This document shows, in pieces, positions 42,964-51,716 of a stretch of DNA of 64,000 nt. Both the position numbers and the translations under genes were made by a program. The notes beneath the pieces were generated by a model. The model saw only the letters and a list, made by a program, of their open reading frames with translations. It did not search any database and was not told the DNA's origin. Origin of the DNA: Embleya hyalina (GTDB lineage: Bacteria; Actinomycetota; Actinomycetes; Streptomycetales; Streptomycetaceae); assembly GCF_003967355.1 (NCBI RefSeq), contig NZ_BIFH01000014.1:701334-765333 (forward strand), in the 5' to 3' direction. Positions within the stretch are counted from its first letter, which is position 1, and each line of letters opens with the position of its first letter.

Positions 42964-44510
42964 AGCTCTCCGGTCTGGATTCGGCATTCCTGGCCCTGGA
43001 GTCGCGGGAGTGGCCGGCGCACGTCGTCTGCCTGACCATCGTCGACGCCTCGGACACCGGAGGCCGCGTCGACCGCGCCGCGTTCGCGCGCACGCTTGCC
43101 TCGCGACTGCCCCGGCTGCCGCTGCTGCGCCGCAAACTGGTCCGCGGCCCGTGGGGGCTGGCCCGGCCGCACTGGGTCGACGACCCCGACTTCGAGCTGG
43201 GCAACCACCTGCGTCGGGCCACCCTGGCGGCCCCCGGCGGCCGGCGCGAACTGACCGCCATGGCCGAGGAGATCTACCGCCACCGCCTGGACCGCGACCG
43301 CCCGCTGTGGGAGTGGTGGATCGTCGACGGCCTGGAGAACGGGCGGGTCGCGCACCTGTGGAAGGTGCATCACGCGTGCATCGACGGGCGCTCCGGCGCC
43401 GCGATGCAGGAGATCTTCTTCGACGCCGTCCCCGACCCGCCGGCCGAGCCGACGCCCGCGCCGGTGCTCGCGCCGAGCGAGTCGGGCGGGGTGCCCGAGG
43501 GATGGGACGCGTTCCGCGAGGGCGCGCTCTCGCTGGCCGGCACGCCCGTACGGGTGGGCCGGCAACTCGGCCGCCTGGGACAGGGCGTGGTGCAGGCCGC
43601 GCTGACCGGGCGGCTGGGCCGGGCGTTGCCGCTGAACGTGCCCAGGACCCGGTTCAACGAGCCGATCGGCCCGCACCGGGCGTACGGCTTCTGCAGTGTC
43701 TCGCTCTCCGACGTCAAGCTGGTCAAGAACGCCTTCGGGGTCAAGGTCAACGACGTGGTGCTCGCGATGGTGTCCGGTGCGCTGCGCGAACACCTCGACG
43801 CCCTGGGCGAGTTGCCCGAGCGAGAACTGGTCGCCACGGTGCCGGTGGACGCCACGCACGGCGGCGAGCGAGCCGGCGGCAACCTGATCACCGGGATGCT
43901 GGTGGGGCTGGCCACCGACGTGGCCGAGCCCGGCGAGCGGCTGCTGTGCGTGCACGAGAACTCCGACGCGGCCAAGGCCGTACAGAGCGCGATGGGCAGC
44001 GAGTTGCTCACGGGTCTGGCCGAGGCGCCGCCGCCGGCGCTGCTCGGGGCGCTCGGCGGGCTCTACCGCGAGGCGCGACTCGCGTCCGTGTTGCCGGCGT
44101 TGTGCAACGCCACCGTCTCGAACGTGCCCGGTCCGCGCAGGCCGCTGTATGCCCACGGGCAGAGGGTGGAGGCGTTCCACTCGATGGGGATCATCGCCGA
44201 CGGCTTCGGACTGTTCATCGGTGGCATGAGCTACGACGACCGGATCGACATCGGCGTGCTGGCCGATCGGGACGCGCTGCCGGACCCGTTCGCCCTGGCG
44301 GACGCCATCGTCGAGCAGTTGAACCACCTGTTGAAGGCGGCGGACGAGGTCGCGCCGCCGCGCCCGACGCGGGATCTGCCGGCCGAGCCCTTCGGCGTGG
44401 GGGACGCGGAGGGCGGGGCCGAGGCCGCCGCGCCCAAGGTGCCCGGTCCGCGCCGGGTCGAGGAGGATCGTGCGGTCGACGCCGCCGGGTTCGAGGCGGG
44501 GCGCGCGTGA
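42960..44510 (+). CDS. wax ester synthase / diacylglycerol acyltransferase family protein
   Basis: A 516-residue WS/DGAT homologue. The acyltransferase motif HHACIDGRSG (HHxxxDG) is near residue 140. PLWEWWIVDGL and the C-terminal block SNVPGPRRPLYAHGQRVEAF are family landmarks, and VKLSGLDSAFLALES is the standard N-terminus. Such enzymes use acyl-CoA to esterify diacylglycerol or long-chain alcohols, making storage triacylglycerol or wax. The C-terminal 60 residues are Ala/Pro/Glu-rich and outside the conserved fold. GTG overlaps the hydrolase stop and its own stop overlaps the SDR start, so the three products are likely made together. Confidence 0.87.
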   Translation: MKLSGLDSAFLALESREWPAHVVCLTIVDASDTGGRVDRAAFARTLASRLPRLPLLRRKLVRGPWGLARPHWVDDPDFELGNHLRRATLAAPGGRRELTAMAEEIYRHRLDRDRPLWEWWIVDGLENGRVAHLWKVHHACIDGRSGAAMQEIFFDAVPDPPAEPTPAPVLAPSESGGVPEGWDAFREGALSLAGTPVRVGRQLGRLGQGVVQAALTGRLGRALPLNVPRTRFNEPIGPHRAYGFCSVSLSDVKLVKNAFGVKVNDVVLAMVSGALREHLDALGELPERELVATVPVDATHGGERAGGNLITGMLVGLATDVAEPGERLLCVHENSDAAKAVQSAMGSELLTGLAEAPPPALLGALGGLYREARLASVLPALCNATVSNVPGPRRPLYAHGQRVEAFHSMGIIADGFGLFIGGMSYDDRIDIGVLADRDALPDPFALADAIVEQLNHLLKAADEVAPPRPTRDLPAEPFGVGDAEGGAEAAAPKVPGPRRVEEDRAVDAAGFEAGRA

Positions 44511-45337
44511 GCAGAACGGCACTGGTCACCGGCGCCAACTCCGGGCTCGGCCTGGCCACCGTGCTGGCGCTGGCCCGGGCGGGCGTGGACACCGTCGGCA
44601 GTGTGCGCACGGCGGCCAAGGCCGAGTCGGTCCTGGCCGCGGCGACCGCGGCCGGGGTCGAGGTGCGCACCGTGCTCCTGGACGTCACCGACGCGGCCGG
44701 CGGCGAGGACGTGATCGAGCGGATCCGTCCCGACATCCTGGTCAACAACGCCGGCGGTACCTCGTTCGCCCCCGTGCTCGACGTGTCGGAGGAGGACGCC
44801 CGCCACCAGCTGGAGACCGCGCTGTTCGGCCCGATGCGGCTGGCCCGCTTCGCCGTTCCGCACATGCGCGAACGCGGGTGGGGCCGGGTGGTGCAGATCT
44901 CCTCGCTGGCCGGGCGGATCACGTACCCGCTGCTGGGCTGGTATCAGGCCGGGAAGCACGCGATGGAGGCGGCGTCCGACGCGTTGCGGGTGGAGTTGGC
45001 CGGGGCCGGGATCGATGTCGTGGTGGTCTCGCCCGGCGGCTTCCGCAGCGGCGCCACTGCGGAGATGGCCGATGCGGTCGAGCGCCATCGCGGCACCGCG
45101 TTCGCGACCGCGTTCCGCCGGATGGACCTGGGCTTTTCGATCATGAAGCCGCTGTGGAGCGAGCCGGAGACGGTCGCCGACACGATCGCCCTGGCCGCCA
45201 CCACGAAGTCGCCCAAGTCGCGCTACGTGGTCGGGGCCGACGCACACCTGACGCTGCTCGTGCACCAGGCCACCGAACCGTTCGCGATGGTGCGCGCGCT
45301 CAAGGAGGGAGTCGTCCGCCGCGTCACGGGCCTCTAG
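44507..45337 (+). CDS. short-chain dehydrogenase/reductase
   Basis: A 276-residue classical SDR. LVTGANSGLGLATVLALARA binds the cofactor, DILVNNAGGTSFAPVLD is the NNAG strand, and the catalytic residues are in SSLAGRITYPLLGWYQAGKH (S, Y and K). VVVSPGGFRSGA follows. The C-terminal 80 residues form a substrate lid (FRRMDLGFSIMKPLW). Position behind a WS/DGAT gene suggests reduction or oxidation of a fatty alcohol, aldehyde or sterol, but this is inference. GTG start overlaps the previous stop by four bases. Confidence 0.87.
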   Translation: MSRTALVTGANSGLGLATVLALARAGVDTVGSVRTAAKAESVLAAATAAGVEVRTVLLDVTDAAGGEDVIERIRPDILVNNAGGTSFAPVLDVSEEDARHQLETALFGPMRLARFAVPHMRERGWGRVVQISSLAGRITYPLLGWYQAGKHAMEAASDALRVELAGAGIDVVVVSPGGFRSGATAEMADAVERHRGTAFATAFRRMDLGFSIMKPLWSEPETVADTIALAATTKSPKSRYVVGADAHLTLLVHQATEPFAMVRALKEGVVRRVTGL

Positions 45338-45358
45338 CCGGCCGAGCCGGTCGGCCGG
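45338..45358 (+). terminator. hairpin directly after the hydrolase-acyltransferase-SDR operon
   Basis: CCGGCCGA (45338-45345) pairs perfectly with TCGGCCGG (45351-45358) around GCCGG. It starts at the first base after the TAG stop. No U tract follows. Confidence 0.65.
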
Positions 45359-45658
45359 GTCACCCGGAGTGGATGGCGAGCCGCGCACAGTGGCCACATC
45401 GCGCGTTCCACGACACGCATTTTTCCGGCGATTCACCCCATCGGGCGCACTTCGTCGAACACGCTGCCTGAACACCGGATTGCGCGTAGGTGAGGGCCGG
45501 GTAGAAGTCCGGGAAAAGCCGTGTGGAACAGTGACGAATGCAGTGTTCACGCGCGTGTTCGAGAAGGGGACAACCCTCCCCCTTCGCGACGGGCACGGGG
45601 CTCGACGCTGCGGCACACACATCCGCGCGGTGATCAGGGCGATCAGGGGAGCAATCCG
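45359..45658 (+). other. 300-bp untranslated region before the acetyltransferase
   Basis: No gene with family motifs is present. The region is less GC-rich than its surroundings at its left end (a CATTTTTCC run near 45418). It contains one clear hairpin, GAAGGGG/CCCCTTC (45563-45585, 9-base loop). The last 20 bases include AGGGGAG before the ATG. A long leader for the acetyltransferase is possible, but no known riboswitch class could be matched. Confidence 0.4.
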
Positions 45659-46135
45659 ATGGGGCAGAACGTGGGTATCGGCACGGCGGACGTATCCGAC
45701 GCCGAGCAGATTCTCAAGCTTCAGTACCTCTGTTACCAGGGCGAGGCCGCCCTGTACAACGACTACGGCATCGAGCCGCTGACGCAGAGCCTGGAGAGCC
45801 TGCGCGCCGAGTTCGAGACGCACACCGTGCTGGTGGCGCGTCTGGGCGAGGAGGTCGTCGGCTCGGTGCGCGGCACCATCGACGACGGTGTGGCCCGGAT
45901 CGGCAAGCTGATCGTGCACCCCCGGCTGCAGCGGCACATGCTCGGCACCCGGCTGCTGCGCGCGATCGAGGCGAAACTCGCCGACGCCGCCGAGTACGAG
46001 TTGTTCACCGGTCACCGCAGCGAGAACAACCTGCGGCTGTACGAACGCCTCGGCTACGTCTCCGGCCGGATCGAGAAGGTCAGCCCCCGGCTGAGCCTGG
46101 TCTACCTGCGCAAGACCGCCGTCCTCGCGGCCTGA
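45659..46135 (+). CDS. GNAT-family N-acetyltransferase
   Basis: A 158-residue GCN5-type acetyltransferase. TVLVARLGEEVVGSVRGTI gives the central strands. IGKLIVHPRLQRHMLGTRLL is the acetyl-CoA pyrophosphate loop (here Q-R-H-M-L-G in place of the usual Q/R-x-x-G-x-G/A), and YERLGYVSGRIEKV is the C-terminal motif B. The acceptor is unknown. The ATG at 45659 follows AGGGGAG; upstream in-frame starts would add a low-complexity stretch. The gene is monocistronic and ends at a very strong hairpin. Confidence 0.82.
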   Translation: MGQNVGIGTADVSDAEQILKLQYLCYQGEAALYNDYGIEPLTQSLESLRAEFETHTVLVARLGEEVVGSVRGTIDDGVARIGKLIVHPRLQRHMLGTRLLRAIEAKLADAAEYELFTGHRSENNLRLYERLGYVSGRIEKVSPRLSLVYLRKTAVLAA

Positions 46136-46162
46136 TCGACGCCCGCGGGACGAAGCACCCCC

Positions 46163-46203
46163 GAAGCCCCGGCCACCATGGAATCCATGGTGGCCGGGGC
46201 TTC
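46163..46203 (+). terminator. 19-bp perfect-stem terminator of the acetyltransferase gene
   Basis: The arm at 46163-46181, beginning GAAGCCCCGGCCACC, pairs perfectly over 19 bp with 46185-46203 around the loop AAT. It starts 28 bases after the stop codon and isolates the metNIQ leader from upstream transcription. Confidence 0.85.
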
Positions 46204-46264
46204 GTCGGCTCCGGTCGCAGGTGCTCGGGCGGGATGACATTTCCATTGCGAGGCGGGTGTCTGC

Positions 46265-46276
46265 TTTAATCGGATC
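46265..46276 (+). promoter_or_regulatory. -10 box of the metNIQ leader, leaderless geometry
   Basis: TTTAAT (46265-46270) is followed by six bases and the ATG at 46277. A -35 candidate, TTCCAT (46241-46246), is 18 bp upstream. The local A+T content is unusually high for this genome. Transcription should begin at the upstream ORF start codon. Confidence 0.6.
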
Positions 46277-46375
46277 ATGTTCACGACGGCTCACATCTCC
46301 GGCACCGCGGCTACCGCCACGGGTTGTCGTTGCATGCGCCGTTCGTGTCAGATGTGTCGAATGTGTGGCTGTTGA
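46277..46375 (+). CDS. leaderless Cys/Met-rich upstream ORF (putative leader peptide) of metNIQ
   Basis: A 32-codon ORF whose first half is unremarkable (MFTTAHISGTAATATG) and whose second half is CRCMRRSCQMCRMCGC: six Cys, three Met and four Arg in 16 codons, five of the six Cys as TGT, a non-preferred codon here. It begins six bases after a -10 box without a ribosome-binding site and ends 140 bases before metN. Leaderless poly-cysteine uORFs that act as cysteine-responsive attenuators are described in mycobacteria. Here the downstream operon imports methionine, so ribosome slowing at Cys (and perhaps Met) codons is the natural hypothesis. The peptide itself is probably not functional. Confidence 0.65.
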   Translation: MFTTAHISGTAATATGCRCMRRSCQMCRMCGC

Positions 46376-46515
46376 GGATTTGAGGGCCTGACCCCTCTCC
46401 CGGGCCGAGCGCTCCGCGCCCCCGGTGTCACCCCCGCCACGCCCCCTGTGTGATCGAGTCGCGCGGCCCTTCGTCGGGCCCGATTCGGCACGCACATCCA
46501 CCCGAGGACTTCACG

Positions 46516-47589
46516 GTGATCCGTACCACTGCCCTGAGCAAGGTCTATCGCAGCCGAGAACGGCAGGTGACCGCGCTCGACGGGGTCGACCTGCACGTAC
46601 GCGAAGGCGAGATCTTCGGCGTGCTCGGCCGCAGCGGCGCCGGCAAGAGCACCCTGATCCGCTGCGTCAACCTCCTGGAACGTCCCACGTCGGGCACCGT
46701 CGAGGTGGGCGGGCGCGAGTTGACCTCGCTGTCGGCGAGCGCGCTGCGCGCCGAGCGGCGCGGCATCGGGATGATCTTCCAGCACTTCAACCTCCTCTCC
46801 AGCCGCACCGTCGCCGGGAACGTCGCGGTACCGCTGGAGATCGCGGGGGTGCCGCGCCGGGACCGGGCCCGCCGGGTCGCCGAACTGCTCGACCTGGTCG
46901 GCCTCGTCGAGCACGCCAAGGCGTATCCCGCACAGCTGTCCGGCGGGCAGAAGCAGCGGGTGGGCATCGCCCGCGCGCTGGCCGCCGAACCGCGCGTGCT
47001 GCTGTCCGACGAGGCCACCTCGGCGCTCGACCCGGAGACCACCCGCTCGATCCTGGCCCTGCTGCGCGACCTGCGCGACCGACTCGGCCTGACCATCCTG
47101 CTGATCACCCACGAGATGGACGTGGTCAAGAACATCTGCGACTCGGCCGCGCTGATGGAGGGCGGCCGGATCGTCGAGTCGGGCACGGTGCCCGAGTTGC
47201 TCGGCCGCTCCGACTCGCGGCTGGCCCGGGAGATGTTCCCGCTGGGTACGCCCGCCTTGCTCGCGGGCCGCACGCTGGTCGACATCACCTTCCGCGGCGA
47301 GGAGACGGCGCAGCCGTTCATCTCCACCCTCGCGCGCACCTACAACGTCGACGTCAACGTCCTGGGCGCGGCCGTGGAGAGCGTCGGCGGCCGGCAGATC
47401 GGCCGGATGCGGATCTCGCTCGACGGCACCTTCGAGCACAACGTGGTGCCGATCGGCTACCTGCGCGAGCAGGGCCTCCAGGTCGACGTGATCGACGAGG
47501 CCGAAGCCGGGTCGGGGACCGAACACACCACCTCGGACGCCGACGTCGCCGCCGCCGACGGCGTGGCGCTCGCGGGCAAGGAGCTCTGA
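46516..47589 (+). CDS. metN: methionine ABC transporter ATP-binding protein
   Basis: A 357-residue MetN ATPase. Walker A is LGRSGAGKSTLIRC, the signature is LSGGQKQRVGIARAL, Walker B is VLLSDEATSALD, and the switch histidine is in LLITHEMDVV. The C-terminal 100 residues form a NIL (ferredoxin-like) domain (LVDITFRGEETAQPFISTLA), which binds methionine and inhibits transport in the E. coli system. A further 25-residue acidic tail is present. The GTG start is supported by GAGGA (46504-46508); the in-frame ATG at 46450 would add a non-conserved 22 residues inside the leader. It is followed by metI after 2 bp. Confidence 0.93.
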   Translation: MIRTTALSKVYRSRERQVTALDGVDLHVREGEIFGVLGRSGAGKSTLIRCVNLLERPTSGTVEVGGRELTSLSASALRAERRGIGMIFQHFNLLSSRTVAGNVAVPLEIAGVPRRDRARRVAELLDLVGLVEHAKAYPAQLSGGQKQRVGIARALAAEPRVLLSDEATSALDPETTRSILALLRDLRDRLGLTILLITHEMDVVKNICDSAALMEGGRIVESGTVPELLGRSDSRLAREMFPLGTPALLAGRTLVDITFRGEETAQPFISTLARTYNVDVNVLGAAVESVGGRQIGRMRISLDGTFEHNVVPIGYLREQGLQVDVIDEAEAGSGTEHTTSDADVAAADGVALAGKEL

Positions 47590-47591
47590 CG

Positions 47592-48248
47592 ATGACCTGG
47601 TCCGAGATGCGGCCACTGCTGGAGACGGCCACCCAGGAGACGCTGTACATGGTCGGCGTCGCGACGCTGATCACCGTACTGATCGGTCTGCCGATCGGGC
47701 TCCTGCTCGTCCTCACCGACCGCGGCGGGCCGTTGTCCTTCGCGCCGGCGAACAAGCTGCTCGGCCTGGTGGTCAACGTGGGGCGGTCGATCCCGTTCCT
47801 GATCCTGCTCGTCGCGCTGATCCCGTTCACCCGCTGGGTGACCGGGACCACCATCGGCACCGACGCCGCGATCGTGCCGCTGACCGTGGGCGCCATCCCG
47901 TTCTTCGCGCGCCTGGTGGAGACCGCGGTGCGCGAGGTGGACCGGGGCCTGATCGAGGCCGCCCAGTCGATGGGCGCGGGCACGTTCACCGTCGTGCGCA
48001 AGGTGCTCGTGCGCGAGGCGGTGCCGTCGATCATCTCCGCGATCACCGTGACCGTCGTCGCGATCGTCGGCTACTCCGCGATGGCGGGTGTGGTCGGCGG
48101 CGGCGGGCTCGGCGACCTGGCCATCCGCTACGGCTACCAACGCTTCGAGACGAACCTGATGCTCGTCACCATCGCGGTGCTCGTCGTCCTGGTTCAACTC
48201 GTGCAATTCCTCGGCGACCTGCTCTCCCGCAGGCTCGCCCACCGCTAG
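47592..48248 (+). CDS. metI: methionine ABC transporter permease
   Basis: A 218-residue permease with five hydrophobic segments. The EAA loop that contacts MetN is EAAQSMGAGTFTVVRKVLV near residue 119. GGGGLGDLAIRYGYQRF is the typical MetI C-terminal block. It starts two bases after the metN stop and is followed by metQ after 79 bp. It moves methionine, both L and D in related systems, across the cytoplasmic membrane. The length is normal. Confidence 0.93.
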   Translation: MTWSEMRPLLETATQETLYMVGVATLITVLIGLPIGLLLVLTDRGGPLSFAPANKLLGLVVNVGRSIPFLILLVALIPFTRWVTGTTIGTDAAIVPLTVGAIPFFARLVETAVREVDRGLIEAAQSMGAGTFTVVRKVLVREAVPSIISAITVTVVAIVGYSAMAGVVGGGGLGDLAIRYGYQRFETNLMLVTIAVLVVLVQLVQFLGDLLSRRLAHR

Positions 48249-48327
48249 CGCGGCACGTCGCCCTAGCCCCCGTACGACGCGAGGCATTCCGCCCGCGTAC
48301 ACCGCACCACCAGGAAAGGCACTCTTC

Positions 48328-49149
48328 GTGCGTATCGACAAGTTCGTCGCCATCTCCGCCGTCGCCGCCCTCGGACTCGGTCTCGCCGCCTGCGGCAGCG
48401 ACGACAAGAAGGGCTCGTCCGCCTCCGACCCGCTCAAGGTCGCCGCCTCCGCCGTCCCGCACGCGCAGATCCTGAAGTACATCAAGGACAACCTCGCCGC
48501 GAAGGAGGGCCTGAAGCTGGAGATCAAGGAGTTCTCGGACTACACCCAGCAGAATCCGGCCCTGGACGAGGGCGCGGTCGACGCCAACTTCTTCCAGCAC
48601 AAGCCGTATCTGGCGGAGTACAACAAGGAGAAGGGCAAGAGCCTGACCCCCGTGGTGCCGGTGCACCTGGAGCCGCTCGCGCTCTACTCCAAGAACGTCA
48701 AGTCGCTCGCCGAACTCAAGGACGGCGCGACCATCGCGTTCCCGAACGACGCCACCAACGGCGGTCGTGCGCTCAAGCTGCTCGCCGACAACGGCGTGAT
48801 CAAGCTCAAGGACGGCGCCACCACCACGGCGACCGAGAAGGACATCGCCGACAACCCGAAGAAGCTCAAGTTCAAGGCGATCGAGGCGGCGCAGCTGCCC
48901 CGCGCGCTAGACGACGTGGACGGCGCGGTGATCAACGGCAACTACGCGCTGGACGCGGGGCTGACCCCGGGCAAGAACGGCGTCGCGGTGGAGAAGGCCG
49001 ACAACAACCCCTACGCGAACGTCCTGGTGGTCAAGAAGGGCAAGGACACCGACCCGCGCGTGCAGAAGCTGGCGAAGCTGCTGAACTCGCCCGAGGTGAA
49101 GAAGTACATCGCCGACGAGTACAAGGGCAACGTGCTCGCCGCGTTCTGA
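48328..49149 (+). CDS. metQ: methionine-binding lipoprotein (NlpA/MetQ family)
   Basis: A 273-residue substrate-binding lipoprotein. The signal peptide (residues 1-22) ends with the lipobox LAAC, so the cysteine is lipidated and the protein held at the outer face of the membrane. DPLKVAASAVPHAQIL starts the mature fold, and YTQQNPALDEGAVDANFFQHKPYL carries residues that contact the ligand in MetQ. GTG start with AGGAAAGG upstream. It is the last gene of metNIQ and ends at a 14-bp hairpin. Specificity for methionine is assumed from the adjacent NIL-domain ATPase. Confidence 0.92.
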   Translation: MRIDKFVAISAVAALGLGLAACGSDDKKGSSASDPLKVAASAVPHAQILKYIKDNLAAKEGLKLEIKEFSDYTQQNPALDEGAVDANFFQHKPYLAEYNKEKGKSLTPVVPVHLEPLALYSKNVKSLAELKDGATIAFPNDATNGGRALKLLADNGVIKLKDGATTTATEKDIADNPKKLKFKAIEAAQLPRALDDVDGAVINGNYALDAGLTPGKNGVAVEKADNNPYANVLVVKKGKDTDPRVQKLAKLLNSPEVKKYIADEYKGNVLAAF

Positions 49150-49193
49150 TCCCGGCGGCGTGATCCCACCGCCCGCGCCGCGGCGCACACCCA

Positions 49194-49225
49194 CCACGGC
49201 CCCCGCCCACCGGCGGGGGCCGTGG
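49194..49225 (+). terminator. metQ terminator hairpin
   Basis: CCACGGCCCCCGCC (49194-49207) pairs perfectly with GGCGGGGGCCGTGG (49212-49225) around CACC. It begins 44 bases after the metQ stop and separates it from the B12 leader. Confidence 0.85.
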
Positions 49226-49226
49226 C

Positions 49227-49480
49227 GTGTTTCGGGGCATGTGAGAGGGTGTGGCCGACAGCAGGGAAGGAATCCGGCGGATCGTGCGGAGCACCTTCGG
49301 GCCCGGTGTCGAGGTGTGTTCGCGGCCGTACGAGACGCGGACCACACCTCGATGCCGGTACATCCGGAGGCGGCGGCGCGATGCGGCAACCCGGAGCGGT
49401 CCCGCCACTGTGAACGCACGCCCTCGGGCGGACGTGAGCCAGAGACTTGCCGCTGTCCGGGACCCCGAACGCGGGTCCCG
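49227..49480 (+). promoter_or_regulatory. cobalamin riboswitch with downstream hairpin
   Basis: The core elements appear in order: AGGGAAGGAATCCGG (49263-49277), CCGGAGCGGTCCCGCCACTG with TGA (49391-49413) and the B12 box GAGCCAGAGACTTGCCG (49436-49452). Between the first two is an extended arm with a perfect 10-bp stem, TCGAGGTGTG/CACACCTCGA (49309-49352). Immediately after the B12 box, CGGGACCC/GGGTCCCG (49458-49480) makes a hairpin that is the likely expression platform. Adenosylcobalamin binding should reduce expression of the chelatase-cob genes that follow. The exact 5' limit is uncertain. The leader continues to 49620 without a recognisable gene. Confidence 0.88.
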
Positions 49481-49620
49481 CCACCGACCAGGGCGTGGAC
49501 ACCCGAGGGAGGCCGAAGGCGCATGCCTGCGTGCTTGATACCGATGTTCCCGGCGATGCTCCTACCGATACACACGGCACGGACATCCGATGGCGGATCG
49601 ACGATGCCGGGCCGGCGCCG

Positions 49621-51708
49621 ATGAGCGCCGCCTACCCGTTCTCCGCCATCGTCGGACTGGCCGACCTGCGCCTGGCCCTGGTGTTGAACGCGGTCTCGCC
49701 CGCGGTCGGCGGGGTGCTGGTGCGGGGCGAGAAGGGCACCGCCAAGTCGACCATGGTGCGCGCGCTGGCGAGTCAGCTGCCCGAGGTCGCCGTGGTGCCG
49801 GGTTGCCGCTTCTCCTGCGAACCGGTCCGGCCGGACGAGCACTGCCCCGACGGCCCGCACGATCCGGCCGTCGGCGGCGTCTCGCGCGCCGCGCGTCTGG
49901 TGGAACTGCCGGTCGGGGCCAGCGAGGACCGGCTGGCCGGCTCGCTGGACATCGAACGGGCGCTCACCGAGGGCGTCAAGGCGTACGAACCCGGGCTGCT
50001 GGCCGCCGCGCACCGGGGCGTGTTGTACGTCGACGAGGTCAACCTGCTGCACGACCACCTCGTCGACCTGCTCCTGGACGCGGCGGCGATGGGCACCTCG
50101 CATGTGGAGCGCGAGGGGGTGTCCGTGCGGCACGCCGCGCGGTTCCTGCTCGTGGGCACGATGAACCCGGAAGAGGGCGAGCTGCGGCCGCAGTTGCTGG
50201 ACCGGTTCGGGCTCACCGTGGAGGTGGCGGCGAGCCGGGAGCCGCGCGAGCGGGCCGAGGTGGTGCGGCGCCGGTTGGCCTACGAGGCCGACCCCGACGG
50301 GTTCGCGGCGCGGTGGGCGGACGAGGACGCCGCGCTGGCCGGGCGGATTCTGGCGGCTCGGAAGGTGCTGCCCGACGTGCGGTTGCCGGACGCCGAACTG
50401 GAGCGGATCGCCCGGGTGTGCGCGTCGTTCGAGGTGGACGGGATGCGGGCGGACCTGGTCACGGCGCGTACCTCGATCGCGCTGGCCGCCTGGCACGGGC
50501 GCACCGAGGTCACGGCGGAGGACGTGCGACAGGCCGCGCTGTTGGCGCTGCCGCACCGGCGGCGACGCAACCCGTTCGACGCGCCCGGTCTGGACGAGGC
50601 GCTGCTCGACGAGGCGTTGCGGGATCCGGAGGAGCCGGAGCCCGAACCGGAGCCGGAGCCCGAGGGGGACGGGCCGGACGGAGGCGGGGAGCCGCCGGCG
50701 GGGTCGGATGGGTCGGAGCGGTCGGACGGTGCGGACCGCTCGGATGGCTCGAATGGCTCGGACAAGGCGGATGGGGCGGGGAGCGAGGGGCCGAAGTCGA
50801 CCGAGGCGGCGCCGAGTTCGGCGCCCGGTACCGAGGACGCTCCGGTGGCGGGCGCGCCGGCCGGTTCGGACGGTGGGCGGGAGCAGGCCGCGGTGGCGGC
50901 GGCCGAGCCGTATCGCACCCGGCTGTTCGCGGTGCCCGGGGTCGGGCAGGGCGCGGCCGGGCGCCGTTCGCGCGCGCGGACCGCGAGCGGGCGTACCACC
51001 GGCGCGCAGGTCGCCGCGGGCCGGGTGACCCGGCTGCATGTCGCGGCCACGGTGCGGGCGGCGGCGCTGCACCAGAAGGCGCGCGGACGTACCGGCGCGG
51101 GGTTGCTGCTGCGGCGCGCCGATCTGCGTGAGGCGGTCCGTGAGGGGCGCGAGGGCAACCTGGTGCTGTTCGTGGTGGACGCGTCCGGGTCGATGGCGGC
51201 GCGCAAGCGCATGCAGGCGGTCAAGGGCGCGGTGTTGTCCCTGCTGCTGGACGCCTATCAGCGGCGGGACAAGGTCGGGCTGGTCACCTTCCGGGGCGCG
51301 GGTGCGTCGTTGGCGTTGCCGCCGACGTCGTCGGTGGAGATCGGGGCGGCTCGGCTGGCGGCGTTGCCGACCGGGGGCCGTACGCCGGTGGGGGCCGGAC
51401 TGTTGCGCGCGCACGAGACGTTGCGGGTGGAGCGGCTGCGCGATCCGTTGCGTCGGCCGCTGCTCGTGGTGGTCACCGACGGGCGGGCCACGGGTGGGCG
51501 GGACGCGCTGGGCGAGAGTCGGCGCGCGGCTCGGTTGTTGGCGGCCGGGGGCGTCGCGTCGTTGGTGGTGGACTGTGAGAGCGGTCCGGTGCGGTTGGGC
51601 CTGGCGGCCCGGCTTGCGGGGGATCTGGGTGGGCCGGTGGTGACGTTGGACGAACTGGCGGCGGAGGGGTTGGCCGGGTTGGTGCGGGATGTGCGCTCGG
51701 TGGCGTGA
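49621..51708 (+). CDS. magnesium/cobalt-chelatase-type ATPase with VWA domain (ChlI-ChlD fusion)
   Basis: A 695-residue fused chelatase subunit. The AAA+ domain (residues 1-320) has Walker [15 protein letters not shown] near residue 36, Walker [21 protein letters not shown] near residue 137, and sensor-1 [16 protein letters not shown] linker of about 80 residues ([17 protein letters not shown], then Ser/Asp-rich) follows. The VWA domain starts near residue 510 with the MIDAS motif [13 protein letters not shown]. In cobalamin makers this chain probably works with CobN to insert cobalt. It lies directly behind the cobalamin riboswitch and before cobO. The ATG at 49621 was chosen because upstream in-frame codons overlap the riboswitch. 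No strong ribosome-binding site is seen. Confidence 0.88.
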   Translation: MSAAYPFSAIVGLADLRLALVLNAVSPAVGGVLVRGEKGTAKSTMVRALASQLPEVAVVPGCRFSCEPVRPDEHCPDGPHDPAVGGVSRAARLVELPVGASEDRLAGSLDIERALTEGVKAYEPGLLAAAHRGVLYVDEVNLLHDHLVDLLLDAAAMGTSHVEREGVSVRHAARFLLVGTMNPEEGELRPQLLDRFGLTVEVAASREPRERAEVVRRRLAYEADPDGFAARWADEDAALAGRILAARKVLPDVRLPDAELERIARVCASFEVDGMRADLVTARTSIALAAWHGRTEVTAEDVRQAALLALPHRRRRNPFDAPGLDEALLDEALRDPEEPEPEPEPEPEGDGPDGGGEPPAGSDGSERSDGADRSDGSNGSDKADGAGSEGPKSTEAAPSSAPGTEDAPVAGAPAGSDGGREQAAVAAAEPYRTRLFAVPGVGQGAAGRRSRARTASGRTTGAQVAAGRVTRLHVAATVRAAALHQKARGRTGAGLLLRRADLREAVREGREGNLVLFVVDASGSMAARKRMQAVKGAVLSLLLDAYQRRDKVGLVTFRGAGASLALPPTSSVEIGAARLAALPTGGRTPVGAGLLRAHETLRVERLRDPLRRPLLVVVTDGRATGGRDALGESRRAARLLAAGGVASLVVDCESGPVRLGLAARLAGDLGGPVVTLDELAAEGLAGLVRDVRSVA

Positions 51709-51716
51709 CGTGGGGG

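Noticed and set aside
45359..45658. A second cobalamin or ydaO-type riboswitch before the acetyltransferase
   Set aside because: Only fragments such as AAGTCCGGGAAAAG resemble a core. No B12 box or ydaO core follows.
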